From assembly GCF_014596575.1 (NCBI RefSeq), contig NZ_NASZ01000011.1, positions 47,548 through 111,547 on the forward strand: a DNA stretch of 64,000 bases, written 5' to 3'. How positions within the stretch are numbered: position 1 is the first letter of the stretch; every line of letters begins with the position of its first letter. The translations under genes were made by a program, and so were the position numbers. The DNA is from Flavobacterium pokkalii (GTDB taxonomy: Bacteria; Bacteroidota; Bacteroidia; Flavobacteriales; Flavobacteriaceae). The notes under the pieces were generated by a model that saw only the letters and a program-made list of their open reading frames with translations, did no database searches and was not told where the DNA came from. Shown piece after piece: positions 55,398-64,000 of the stretch.

Positions 55398-57794
55398 TTA
55401 TCCAATAATATGCAAAACATTAAAATCCTTAGGCACAATTAAATACTGATTTTCTTTAAAACTTTTAGCATCAAAAGCAATTTCTTCGTTGTCAATTTCT
55501 ACAATTTTAATATCAAAAGGCAAGCCTATAAAGTTGATTTTAAATTTGGTATAATTGGTATCATATTTCCCTTCTTTGTGCAACTGAATATTGACTTCTT
55601 TTTCCTTTCCTGTCATTTGAAAAGACAAAAAGCTGAATCTTCCTTTTTTATAATCATAACCATCCTGTCCGTCTTCATAAACCACCGATTTTTCTTTTCC
55701 TTCCTTATAATAAATATCCAAAGTCAATTCGTCAAACTCTACTTCGCCTACATATTGCTGCACCGGATATTTTGGAATAATCGCACCTGCTTTTACAAAA
55801 ACGGGAATTTCATCAAATTTAGTATCTACCCACATTTCTTTCCCTCCTTTTACTAAAGTATTATTCCAGTAATTATACCATTGTCCGCGAGGAATATACA
55901 TTCTTCTTCCCAATGCATTTGGCTCTAAAATTGGACAAACTAAAATTTGATTTCCAAAAATAAATTCGTCATTTCGGTAATGCGTTTGAATATCTTCCTG
56001 ATCAAAATACACCAATGGTTTTAACATAGGAGTTCCTTCTTCAATATATTGCCAGAACATGGTGTATAAATACGGTAATAATTGATAACGAAGACTAACA
56101 AATTTTCGGGTAATATCAATCACTTCTTCATCAAAAGCCCAAGGTTCCTGATTTCCATGATCCCCTGACGAATGCGTTCTGCAGAAAGGATGAAAAACAC
56201 CTAATTGTATCCAACGGGCATACAATTCTCCGGTAGGTTGCTCGGCAAAACCACCAATGTCTGATCCGGTAAAGCCCATACCTGAGATTGACATTCTTTG
56301 CACTTGAATATTAGCAATCCAAAGATGTTCCCAGCTAGCCACATTATCCCCTGTCCACGATGAAGTATAACGCTGCGCTCCTGAATAAGCCGATCTTGTA
56401 ATAATAAAGGGTCTTTTTGGATATGCAAAGCGCTTCACACCATGATAAGTCGCTCTTGCCATTTGCGTTCCGTAAATGTTATGTGCTTTTCTATGGCTAC
56501 AAGGATTTCCATCATAATCATGACGAACATCATTTGGGAATGTTTTATTAGGAACTTCCATAACAGCTGGCTCATTCATATCATTCCAAACGCCTTTAAC
56601 TCCAATGTCCGAAATTAATTCTTTAAATAATCCCGCCCACCATTCTCTTACTTCCGGATTTGTAAAATCAGGAAAATTACATTCTCCCGGCCAAACTTTT
56701 CCTTTCATGTAAGGACCATCAGCTCTTTTGCAAAAATAATCTTTGGCTAAAGCTTCTTTATAAACCCAATAATCTTTGTCAATTTTTATCCCTGGATCGA
56801 TAATCACAATAGTTTTAAAACCATCTTCGGCTAATTCAGAAACCATTCGTTTAGGGTCTGGAAAATATTCTTTGTTCCAGGTAAAACACCTAAACCCTTC
56901 CATATAATCAATATCCAGATAGATCGCATCACATGGAATTTGCAATTCTCTAAATTTGGCAGCAACTTCTTTTACATTACTTTCCGGATAATAACTCCAC
57001 TTACACTGATGGTAACCCAAAGCCCACAATGGCGGCAATTCGGGTTTGCCGGTCAAATCCGTATAGGAAGTTACCACATCCTGCATATTAGGACCATAAA
57101 AGAAATAATAATTCATTTCGCCACCATGAGCCCAAAAACTGGTTACATTTCTTCTTTCGTGGCAAAAATCAAAAAAAGATTGAAAGGTATTGTCAAAGAA
57201 AATCCCGTAAGCCTGTTTGTGATGTAAACCTATATAAAAAGGAACTACTTTATACAAAGGTTCCTGTTCTTTTTGAAAGGCATATTGATCTGTTGCAAAA
57301 TTTTCAACCCTTTTCCCTTTAAGATTCAATTGAGTGGCTTTATCACCTAATCCGTAAAAACACTCTCCGTCACGGGAAGATTTACTCATTTTTACAATAT
57401 TTCCTCCAAATTCGTAGCATTCTTCCCAATGAAAACCTAATTCATCTTCCAGAATTACATTTCCTTTTAAATCGTAAATAGAAGCTCTCAAATCAGCTTT
57501 TTGAATTTTACATACAATCTTATTGGTTGTAATTTGGTAATAATTCTTTTCTTCAATTACTTCTAAATGGTTGTATCCATGAGAATGACTTTTGTCTATG
57601 GCATAAGAGAAATCGTTGCTAAAATAACCTTTCGTAGTGAAACGAAAACGAATTAAACTATCTCTTAAAACGGTCAGTTTTAAAATCACATTATTCTCAG
57701 TATAAAAATAGACCGAATCGACATCAAGTGTATATGAAACTATTTTTGACGGATATAAATCCCCTTTGTATTCTAATTCAGTATTTGTAATCAT
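55398..57794 (-). CDS. Glycoside hydrolase family 31 alpha-glucosidase
   Basis: A 798-aa GH31 enzyme with an N-terminal beta domain (about 1-240), catalytic TIM barrel and C-terminal beta domains. The nucleophile Asp lies in KGVWNDMNEPAV (near 401) and the acid/base Asp in WTGDNVASWEHL (near 481). No signal peptide, so it is probably cytosolic. It follows the glg operon in the same direction but after a strong terminator, so it may be a separate transcript that recycles alpha-glucosides or glycogen fragments. Confidence 0.92.
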   Translation of the reverse strand: MITNTELEYKGDLYPSKIVSYTLDVDSVYFYTENNVILKLTVLRDSLIRFRFTTKGYFSNDFSYAIDKSHSHGYNHLEVIEEKNYYQITTNKIVCKIQKADLRASIYDLKGNVILEDELGFHWEECYEFGGNIVKMSKSSRDGECFYGLGDKATQLNLKGKRVENFATDQYAFQKEQEPLYKVVPFYIGLHHKQAYGIFFDNTFQSFFDFCHERRNVTSFWAHGGEMNYYFFYGPNMQDVVTSYTDLTGKPELPPLWALGYHQCKWSYYPESNVKEVAAKFRELQIPCDAIYLDIDYMEGFRCFTWNKEYFPDPKRMVSELAEDGFKTIVIIDPGIKIDKDYWVYKEALAKDYFCKRADGPYMKGKVWPGECNFPDFTNPEVREWWAGLFKELISDIGVKGVWNDMNEPAVMEVPNKTFPNDVRHDYDGNPCSHRKAHNIYGTQMARATYHGVKRFAYPKRPFIITRSAYSGAQRYTSSWTGDNVASWEHLWIANIQVQRMSISGMGFTGSDIGGFAEQPTGELYARWIQLGVFHPFCRTHSSGDHGNQEPWAFDEEVIDITRKFVSLRYQLLPYLYTMFWQYIEEGTPMLKPLVYFDQEDIQTHYRNDEFIFGNQILVCPILEPNALGRRMYIPRGQWYNYWNNTLVKGGKEMWVDTKFDEIPVFVKAGAIIPKYPVQQYVGEVEFDELTLDIYYKEGKEKSVVYEDGQDGYDYKKGRFSFLSFQMTGKEKEVNIQLHKEGKYDTNYTKFKINFIGLPFDIKIVEIDNEEIAFDAKSFKENQYLIVPKDFNVLHIIG

Positions 57795-57911
57795 CTCTAT
57801 GCCTTTTGATTAATATTACGCTCTCTCTCAAACTTACGAAAAATCTTTTTTATAAATAAACAATAGTATTTATATTCACGAAAACGTTATAGTTGAGTAT
57901 TTTTCAAAAAA

Positions 57912-57943
57912 AAGAAGTATTAACTTCAAAATTAATACTTCTT
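57912..57943 (-). terminator. Terminator of the glg operon
   Basis: AAGAAGTATTAA (57912-57923) pairs with TTAATACTTCTT (57932-57943), with a preceding A-run that yields a U-tract on the minus strand, just 3' of glgB. Confidence 0.85.
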
Positions 57944-57998
57944 TACAATTTTAATTACTTTTTCTTATCAACCTCTTTTTAAGTGTATTAAAAAAAGA

Positions 57999-59903
57999 TT
58001 ATAAAATTTTAAAAACCGTCACACTCAATGGCGGCACTAACAATTCAACCGAATAATCTCTGCCATCATAAGGCGAAGATTCCACTTTTAATTGGGAAGT
58101 ATTCAACACATTGCTTCCCTGATACCTTTCTAAATCGCTATTGAAAATTTCTTTTAGTTTTCCTTTTCTTGGAACTCCGATTCTGTAATTTTTGCGAACC
58201 ATTTGTGTAAAATTACAAACTACAACTAAATCGTCTTTTGGATCATTTCCTTTTCTAATATAGGAAAGCACCGCGTTTTGATGGTCAGAATAATTAATCC
58301 ACTCAAATCCTTCATGACTAAATTGTTTTTCGTATAAGGCAGGTTCCGATTTATACAAAGCATTCAAATCCTTAATATATTGCTGAACTCCATTGTGTAC
58401 AGGATATTGCAACAAATGCCAATCTAAACTTTCCTGAAAATTCCACTCAGCCATTTGACCAAATTCACCTCCCATAAACAATAAATTTGTTCCCGGATGC
58501 GTAAACATGTAACCATAAAGAAGTCGTAAATTGGCAAATCTTTGCCATTCGTCTCCGGGCATTCTGTCGGCAATGGATTTTTTTCCATAAACCACTTCAT
58601 CATGAGATAAAGGCAACATAAAATTCTCGGTAAAAGCATACGTCATCGAAAAAGTTAAATCATTTTGATGGTATTTTCGATAAACTGTTGCTCTTTGGAA
58701 ATATTTTAAAGTATCATGCATCCATCCCATCATCCATTTCATTCCAAAACCTAAACCTCCAACATCTGTTGGTCTGGAAACCATCGGGAACGAAGTGCTC
58801 TCTTCAGCAATTGTCTGAACTCCTTCATAGTTAGCATAAACTACTTCATTGAATTCTTTTAAAAAACTAATGGTTTCTAAATTTTCTCTTCCTCCAAAGA
58901 TATTTGGTTCCCATTCGCCATCATTTCTTGAATAATCCAAATAAAGCATCGAAGCAACAGCATCTACTCTTAAACCATCAATATGATAATGATGCAACCA
59001 AAATAAGGCATTACTAATTAAAAACGAACAAACTTCATTTCTTCCGTAATTAAACACCAAACTTTTCCAATCAGGATGATAACCTTTTCTGCGATCCGGA
59101 TGTTCATACAAATGCGAACCGTCAAAATAGCCTAATCCGTGAGAATCATCCGGAAAATGTGACGGTACCCAGTCCAGAATAACTCCGATACCCGCCTGAT
59201 GTAATTTATCAACCAAATGCATAAATCCCTGCGGATCTCCAAAACGGGAAGTTGGTGCAAAATAGCCAACTAATTGATACCCCCATGAAGGATCATAAGG
59301 ATATTCCATAACCGGCATGAACTCAACATGAGTAAAACCCATCTCTTTAACATAGCTTACTAAATCTTCGGCTAAATCATGATAACTCAAAAATTGATTT
59401 CCCTCTCCACGCTTCCAGGAACCCAAATGAACTTCGTAAACAGAATAAGGCTTATCAAGTGCATTATGTTCTTTTCGGTTTTTCATCCACTTGGAATCAT
59501 CCCACTTATAATCAAGATCCCAAATTACCGAAGCAGTATGCGGCGGTTTTTCACAATAAAAAGCAAACGGATCGGCTTTTTCAGTGATAACACCTTCAAT
59601 ATTTGATAATATTTTGTATTTGTAATTTGTTCCTTTTTCAATATTAGGTATAAATCCTTCCCATATACCTGAAGAATCCCAACGCACATAAAGTTCGTGT
59701 TCTCCTTGCGTCCAGTAATTAAAATCACCTACCACAGAAACTGAATGAGCCGTAGGAGCCCAAACAGCAAAATAAACACCCTGAACTCCATTTAATTCTA
59801 TTAAATGAGCTCCTAACTTTTCATATAATCTAAAATGTTTTCCAGCTTTGAATAAGTTAATATCAAAATCAGTAAAAAGGGAATGCGAAATAACTTTACT
59901 CAT
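57999..59903 (-). CDS. glgB: 1,4-alpha-glucan branching enzyme
   Basis: A 634-aa GH13 enzyme that makes alpha-1,6 branches in glycogen. An N-terminal CBM48 domain (about 25-110; GVYFAVWAPTAHSVSVVGDFN) is followed by the TIM barrel with HFPDDSHGLGYFDGSHLYEH, the nucleophile Asp in GLRVDAVASML (near 313), EEST as the Glu acid/base region, and LPLSHDEVVYGK as the second Asp region. Last gene of glgA-glgC-glgB, 66 bases after glgC. Confidence 0.95.
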   Translation of the reverse strand: MSKVISHSLFTDFDINLFKAGKHFRLYEKLGAHLIELNGVQGVYFAVWAPTAHSVSVVGDFNYWTQGEHELYVRWDSSGIWEGFIPNIEKGTNYKYKILSNIEGVITEKADPFAFYCEKPPHTASVIWDLDYKWDDSKWMKNRKEHNALDKPYSVYEVHLGSWKRGEGNQFLSYHDLAEDLVSYVKEMGFTHVEFMPVMEYPYDPSWGYQLVGYFAPTSRFGDPQGFMHLVDKLHQAGIGVILDWVPSHFPDDSHGLGYFDGSHLYEHPDRRKGYHPDWKSLVFNYGRNEVCSFLISNALFWLHHYHIDGLRVDAVASMLYLDYSRNDGEWEPNIFGGRENLETISFLKEFNEVVYANYEGVQTIAEESTSFPMVSRPTDVGGLGFGMKWMMGWMHDTLKYFQRATVYRKYHQNDLTFSMTYAFTENFMLPLSHDEVVYGKKSIADRMPGDEWQRFANLRLLYGYMFTHPGTNLLFMGGEFGQMAEWNFQESLDWHLLQYPVHNGVQQYIKDLNALYKSEPALYEKQFSHEGFEWINYSDHQNAVLSYIRKGNDPKDDLVVVCNFTQMVRKNYRIGVPRKGKLKEIFNSDLERYQGSNVLNTSQLKVESSPYDGRDYSVELLVPPLSVTVFKIL

Positions 59904-59969
59904 AGTCGTATTGGTATTATTCTAAATTTTACAAAATAGAATATTGATAAATAAAAACAGTTAATTAAC

Positions 59970-61250
59970 TTATTCAATCTTGAAATTATCCGGCAAAGTC
60001 ACACCTTTTTTAATAACTACAATTCCTTCTTTTACAGCATATAACTCATTGGTAGTATTTTCTAAATGATTACCCCCATTGATATAAACATTGTTTCCTA
60101 TACGGCAATTTTTATCTACTAAGGCATTATTTATAAAACAGCCTTCACCTATTCCAACCAGAATTTTATTGTTTTTAGTATCTTCCTCCATATCTTCAAT
60201 ACTTTGATAGAAATCATTTCCCATCACATAAGTATTTTTAATGACAGTATCTTTTCCCACTCGGGCACGAACTCCAATTACGGAATGAACAATTTCTTTA
60301 GCATTAATAATACAACCTTCCGAAATTAAAGATTTATCAACCATTGCATTTTTAAATTTGGAAGGAGGCAATAATCTTGGTCGGGTATAAATTTTATTCA
60401 CATCATCAAACAAATTGAATTTTGGAACATCTTCGGTTAAACCAATATTTGCTTCAAAGAAAGAATCAATATTTCCAATATCTGTCCAATATCCTTCATA
60501 TTGATAACTCAGGATTTTTTGTTTTCCAACTGCCTGAGGAATAATTTCTTTTCCAAAATCTTTGGTATCAGGATTAGCCATTAAATCCACCAAAAGCTTT
60601 TTATTAAAAACATAAATACCCATTGAAGCCAGATAATTTTTTCCTTCAGCTTTCATTTGTTCACTAACATCTGAAACCCAATCCGGCAATAATTCTTTTG
60701 CTGGTTTTTCAATAAAAGACTCAATACAACTTTCACTGTTTGTTTTCAAAATACCAAATTCAGGAGCATCCTTAGCATTAACAGGTAAAGTTGCAATTGT
60801 AATATCAGCTTGATTTTTGATATGTTCTTCAAGCATATCGTTAAAATCCATCTGATACAATTGATCCCCTGATAAAATTAAGGCATAATCAAAATCATGA
60901 TTCAAAAAATGAGGCATACATTGTCGTACTGCATCTGCTGTACCCTGAAACCAAGTTGGATTATCAGGTGTTTGTTCAGCAGCTAAAATATCTACAAAAG
61001 CCTGGCTAAAAGCACTAAAAACATATGTATTCTTAATATGTGCATTCAGGGAAGCAGAATTAAATTGTGTCAGTACAAACATCCTATAAATGTCCGAATT
61101 CATACAATTTGATATAGGAATATCAACTAATCTGTATTTTCCTCCAACTGGTACAGCTGGCTTTGATCTGCTTTCTGTCAATGGATACAGCCTTGATCCT
61201 TGCCCTCCTCCTAAGATAATAGCTATAACGTTTTTTCTTTTTGCCTTCAT
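59970..61250 (-). CDS. glgC: Glucose-1-phosphate adenylyltransferase (ADP-glucose pyrophosphorylase)
   Basis: A 426-aa enzyme making ADP-glucose, the committed step of glycogen synthesis. N-terminal nucleotidyltransferase domain with AIILGGGQGSRLYPLTESRSKPAVPVGGKYRLVDIPISNC, LILSGDQLYQMDF and ASMGIYVFNKKLL, then a left-handed beta-helix of hexapeptide repeats (SLISEGCIINA..., CRIGNNVYINGG). Its ATG overlaps the glgA stop by 4 bases, so translation is probably coupled. Confidence 0.95.
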   Translation of the reverse strand: MKAKRKNVIAIILGGGQGSRLYPLTESRSKPAVPVGGKYRLVDIPISNCMNSDIYRMFVLTQFNSASLNAHIKNTYVFSAFSQAFVDILAAEQTPDNPTWFQGTADAVRQCMPHFLNHDFDYALILSGDQLYQMDFNDMLEEHIKNQADITIATLPVNAKDAPEFGILKTNSESCIESFIEKPAKELLPDWVSDVSEQMKAEGKNYLASMGIYVFNKKLLVDLMANPDTKDFGKEIIPQAVGKQKILSYQYEGYWTDIGNIDSFFEANIGLTEDVPKFNLFDDVNKIYTRPRLLPPSKFKNAMVDKSLISEGCIINAKEIVHSVIGVRARVGKDTVIKNTYVMGNDFYQSIEDMEEDTKNNKILVGIGEGCFINNALVDKNCRIGNNVYINGGNHLENTTNELYAVKEGIVVIKKGVTLPDNFKIE

Positions 61251-62668
61251 ATTTTGTTAAGTATTAAGTTGTACATATCTATATATTCCATACTGGCTTT
61301 TTCCCAGGAATGGTCAATACTCATTCCTAATTTTCTAATTTTATTTAAATGCTCTTTATCTTCATACAAACTAACTGCCCTTTGAATGGAATAACAAATA
61401 TCTCCCACGGATGCCTGATCATGACAAATTCCGTTTCCATCATCTCCAAAATCAATTACAGTATCCTGCAACCCTCCTGTTCTCCTCACAATAGGAATAG
61501 TTCCGTAACGTAAAGAATACATTTGATTTAATCCACAAGGCTCTACTCTGGAAGGCATTAATAAAAAATCAGCTCCGGCATAAATTAAATGCGCCAACTC
61601 TTCATTATAACCTATAAAAGTGTTGTAATTACCTTTATAATCAGCCAACAAACTATTTAATTGGTTTTCAATTTGCGAACTACCTGAGCCTAAAATCAAT
61701 ATGTTTATATTTTTAAAATTTTCTGAAAGTGCTAAAGCCGAAGCCTGAGGCAACAAATCACCTCCTTTTTCATCCCACAACCTTCCAATGAAACTAAACA
61801 AAGGTTTTGTTGGATCCAAATTAAAAAGTGTACAAAGTATCTCTTTATTTTGTTGTTTTCCTTTTTCAAAATTTTGAATAGAATAGTTTTTCTCTAACAT
61901 TTTATCCTTAGCTGGATCCCAAACCTGAGTATCAATTCCATTCAAAATTCCTTTCGATTTATAACGCACGAGATTAAAAAGCGACTCTAAACCATTTGCC
62001 GAATAATTAATTTCATCCAAATAACTAGGAGAAACAGTTGTAACAGCTGCAGCACATTTTACTCCAACAGCCAATGAATTGATACAATGATTCCACTCCA
62101 GTATTTTAACATGATTCAAATCAAATTCCGGCAAATAATGCAACTTATCAAAACTAAACTGCCCTTGATATAAACCATTATGAATGGTAATCATTGCAGG
62201 TGTACTCAATAACTTATGATATTTATGGCAGTATTGCATCATAAACGGAATTAAGCCTGTATGATGATCGTGACAATTAATAACGTCAGGCATAGAAGCT
62301 CTTCCAATAATCCAGTCTAAAGTTGCAATTTGAAAACTAACAAAACGTTCAATATCATCTTCATACCCATAAACATTGGCTCTGTCAAAAAGTTCCGGAA
62401 TTTCCATTAGATATAACTCAAAACCTAATTTATCCGTCTTTTCTTTAAGAACGCTAAAAGGAAAATTAAAATCCCCCAATTTAACAGTCCCCCAATGCAC
62501 ACATTCAAAATCATTTTCACTTCTAAATTTGGTCTCATAACAAGGCATTACAACTCTCAATTCATGACCTGCCTTACTCTGATATTTTGGCAATGCCCCA
62601 ACTACGTCAGCCAATCCACCAACCTTAGCTACCGGATAACACTCCGCACTAATATGAAATATTTCCAT
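61247..62668 (-). CDS. glgA: Glycogen synthase (ADP-glucose)
   Basis: A 473-aa GT5 enzyme that extends alpha-1,4-glucan from ADP-glucose. The family signature KVGGLADVVGALPK starts at residue 15 (Lys15 binds ADP-glucose), followed by HDHHTGLIPFM, PAMITIHNGLYQGQF and the C-terminal PSRVEPCGLNQMYSLRYGTIPIVRRTGGLQDTV. First gene of the glg operon. Confidence 0.95.
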   Translation of the reverse strand: MEIFHISAECYPVAKVGGLADVVGALPKYQSKAGHELRVVMPCYETKFRSENDFECVHWGTVKLGDFNFPFSVLKEKTDKLGFELYLMEIPELFDRANVYGYEDDIERFVSFQIATLDWIIGRASMPDVINCHDHHTGLIPFMMQYCHKYHKLLSTPAMITIHNGLYQGQFSFDKLHYLPEFDLNHVKILEWNHCINSLAVGVKCAAAVTTVSPSYLDEINYSANGLESLFNLVRYKSKGILNGIDTQVWDPAKDKMLEKNYSIQNFEKGKQQNKEILCTLFNLDPTKPLFSFIGRLWDEKGGDLLPQASALALSENFKNINILILGSGSSQIENQLNSLLADYKGNYNTFIGYNEELAHLIYAGADFLLMPSRVEPCGLNQMYSLRYGTIPIVRRTGGLQDTVIDFGDDGNGICHDQASVGDICYSIQRAVSLYEDKEHLNKIRKLGMSIDHSWEKASMEYIDMYNLILNKI

Positions 62669-63070
62669 TTATTGATTTTTGTTTATTTTGGGTTAAAAAA
62701 ATGTTTTCAAAAAAAGTTACGTTAATTTACAAACAAATCAACATAAAACTGCTGCTATTCATTGCAAATATTGCCATGAAGTATTTTCTAAATATAGTGA
62801 AAAATTAAAACAATTAAAGGAATTTCAAAAAAATATTAGGCTATAAATGACATTTTTTTTAAGCTCTAAACCTACAAAAAGACTGAATTTTTAAAAACAC
62901 ATTTAAATTAATAATTTAGAAAAAATCCTATATCCCCATCATTATTTTCACAGAATTTGACACTTAAAATTATATAATTATAATTCTAAAAAATATCTAC
63001 TTAATAAAAAGCTAATGATTTGATAACAATTTGAGAAGAAAAAAATCTTAAAAACAATAAATTATTAAAT
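62669..63070. other. Gene-free divergent promoter region of glgA and the endonuclease gene
   Basis: About 400 very AT-rich bases with no credible open frame. The glg promoter must lie in the left part (TTTG-rich segment near 62730 on the minus strand, no exact -7 box). A TAAATTTG box lies at the right edge for the plus-strand gene. Confidence 0.4.
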
Positions 63071-63073
63071 TTG
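63066..63073 (+). promoter_or_regulatory. -7 box TAAATTTG at the start of the endonuclease gene
   Basis: TAAATTTG overlaps an in-frame TTG at 63071, and the ATG at 63077 follows 4 bases later. If this box is used, the mRNA would be leaderless or start further in. Confidence 0.4.
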
Positions 63074-63076
63074 GAT

Positions 63077-63721
63077 ATGAATTTATTTAACCAAACAACC
63101 GATTGGAAAGAAAATTTGAGTCCAATTTTAGAAAAATACAGTCATCAAAAACATCCATTAGCCTACAAAAATTTATACCAATTATTTATAATGGTAATTT
63201 TATCAGCTCAGGATTCAGATGAAAATATCAACAAAATTGCTCCAAATTTCTTTTACAAATTCCCAAATATCGAAAGCCTGACAAAAACAGACGAAAATCA
63301 GATAACAGCATACATCAACAAAGTAAAACACCACCAAAACAAAGCAATTTGGATAATTAATGCTGCAAAAATTATTAAAGAAGATTCTAAAATTCCTCTC
63401 ACATTAAAAGAGTTACTTAACATAAAAGGCATCGGACGTAAATCTGCCGGTGTTATTTTAAAAGAATTCAACATTCCTTTTGAAGGAATAATGACTGATT
63501 TACATGTACTTCGGGTTGCTCCAAGAATCGGAATTATTAAACCTACAAAAGATGGTATCAAAGCAGAACAATTGTTAATGCAAGAATTGCCAAGGGAAAT
63601 ATGGAATAATATTGGAATGGCTCTCTCATTGTTAGGAAGAGAAATTTGTAGACCACTTCCCCAATGCCAGAAATGTCCATTAAACAAAAACTGTCAATAT
63701 CCCAACAAACAACTTAGCTAA
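63077..63721 (+). CDS. Endonuclease III-like HhH-GPD DNA glycosylase
   Basis: About 214 aa from ATG 63077 (a TTG at 63071 is also in frame). Helix-hairpin-helix ELLNIKGIGRKSAGVIL with the catalytic Lys, the Asp in MTDLHVLRVAPRIGI, and the [4Fe-4S] cysteines in CRPLPQCQKCPLNKNCQYP. This is the Nth pattern for bifunctional removal of oxidised pyrimidines; it is more divergent than typical Nth, so it may be a paralogue. Ends at a strong terminator shared with the region beyond. Confidence 0.82.
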   Translation: MNLFNQTTDWKENLSPILEKYSHQKHPLAYKNLYQLFIMVILSAQDSDENINKIAPNFFYKFPNIESLTKTDENQITAYINKVKHHQNKAIWIINAAKIIKEDSKIPLTLKELLNIKGIGRKSAGVILKEFNIPFEGIMTDLHVLRVAPRIGIIKPTKDGIKAEQLLMQELPREIWNNIGMALSLLGREICRPLPQCQKCPLNKNCQYPNKQLS

Positions 63722-63752
63722 TATTCTGCTTTACAAAATCCTATATAAAACA

Positions 63753-63781
63753 AAAACCCTATCCGAATTGGATAGGGTTTT
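63753..63781 (+). terminator. Terminator of the endonuclease gene
   Basis: AAAACCCTATCC (63753-63764) pairs with GGATAGGGTTTT (63770-63781) around a 5-base loop. Confidence 0.85.
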
Positions 63782-63787
63782 CAAAGA

Positions 63788-63852
63788 CCCGAGGGCATTA
63801 GCCCGAACGGAGCGAAGCTAAAAGCGACGAACCGAGGCTTTAGCCGAACAAG
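63788..63852. repeat. GC-rich mini-hairpin repeats near the rrn end
   Basis: Two similar units, GAGGGCATTAGCCCGAAC (63791-63808) and GAGGCTTTAGCCGAAC (63834-63849), each form a small hairpin with a 4-base loop. Between them lies a related GCGAAGCTAAAAGCG block. The stretch is much richer in G and C than its surroundings and lies between two terminators. Confidence 0.5.
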
Positions 63853-63872
63853 TCGTACCAATAATAAAAAAG

Positions 63873-63901
63873 AAAGCCTGTCTTAAAAAAAGACAGGCTT
63901 T
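63873..63901 (-). terminator. Terminator of the rRNA operon
   Basis: AAAGCCTGTCTT (63873-63884) pairs with AAGACAGGCTTT (63890-63901); the minus strand then runs into a T-rich tract. It lies directly after the 5S rRNA gene. Confidence 0.85.
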
Positions 63902-63910
63902 ACTAAAGAA

Positions 63911-64000
63911 AGGCGACGACATACTCTCCCACAAGATGCAGTACCATCTGCGCAGGCGGGCTTAACTTCTCTGTTCGGGATGGGAAGAGGTGAGCCCCGC
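63911..64000 (-). rRNA. rrf: 5S ribosomal RNA (5' end outside window)
   Basis: The minus strand reads GGGGCTCACCTCTTCCCATC, then CCGAACAGAGAAGTTAAGCCC and ends GAGTATGTCGTCGCCT, the conserved 5S pattern. About the first 15-20 nt lie beyond the window edge, where 23S rRNA should follow. It marks the 3' end of an rrn operon. Confidence 0.93.

Noticed and set aside
1..64000. CRISPR array, prophage or classical insertion sequence
   Set aside because: No regularly spaced repeats, phage structural genes or transposase genes were seen.

Overview
The window is AT-rich chromosomal DNA of a Bacteroidota bacterium, most likely a Flavobacterium or close relative. Signs of this are promoters with a -7 box of the form TAnnTTTG, few recognisable Shine-Dalgarno sequences, TonB-dependent receptor and lipoprotein families typical of Flavobacteriaceae (DUF6252-like, CAL67264-like), class II IlvC, and a lone SUI1 protein. 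It is mostly core housekeeping and metabolic DNA, with a few small accessory insertions. I see no prophage, CRISPR array or classical insertion sequence.

Layout. 1-1.4 kb: 3'-truncated SLC13/TrkA-C permease. 1.9-4.4 kb: a cNMP/CBS/DUF294 signalling protein with a catalytically degenerate DnaQ-like partner. 4.4-6.3 kb: acetyl-CoA synthetase. 7.4-15.5 kb: branched-chain amino acid locus on the minus strand in the order leuA-leuB, then ilvD-ilvB-ilvN-ilvC. Between leuB and ilvD there is an unlisted Val/Ile-rich leader peptide plus terminator, a classical attenuator layout. 15.6-19.1 kb: a helical unknown, a small unknown, a TlpA-type thioredoxin lipoprotein split by an in-frame TGA, and tRNA-Tyr. 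19.3-25.8 kb: small metabolic genes, interrupted by a GxxExxY gene lying between about 37-bp inverted repeats. 25.9-30.5 kb: TonB receptor, Cys-rich exported protein and MFS transporter between a tRNA 3'-end remnant and two tandem tRNA-Val genes. 30.7-45 kb: ABC exporter, EttA, di-haem peroxidase and PhoX, HolA, a lone HsdR-N protein, glycosyltransferase, OmpA lipoprotein, Sua5 and UvrD/PcrA. 45-55.4 kb: patatin, M1 peptidase, diphthine-ammonia-ligase-like enzyme, Lon, DUF6252 lipoprotein, MFS and M48 peptidase. 55.4-62.7 kb: glycogen synthesis genes glgA-glgC-glgB followed by a GH31 glucosidase. 63-64 kb: an endonuclease III-like protein and the 3' part of a 5S rRNA gene (end of an rrn operon).

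How the genes work together. IlvBN, IlvC and IlvD form most of the Val/Ile pathway, and LeuA and LeuB are two of the leucine enzymes (leuCD are not in the window). GlgC makes ADP-glucose, GlgA polymerises it and GlgB branches it; the GH31 enzyme may recycle glucosides. EttA, Sua5, the tRNAs, SUI1 and 5S rRNA belong to translation. HolA, UvrD and the endonuclease III homologue belong to replication and repair. Lon, M1 and M48 belong to protein turnover.

Most worth a second look: the inverted-repeat-bounded GxxExxY unit, the ilv leader peptide, the in-frame TGA in the thioredoxin lipoprotein, the degenerate exonuclease beside DUF294, and the possible tRNA-bounded TonB/MFS insertion.
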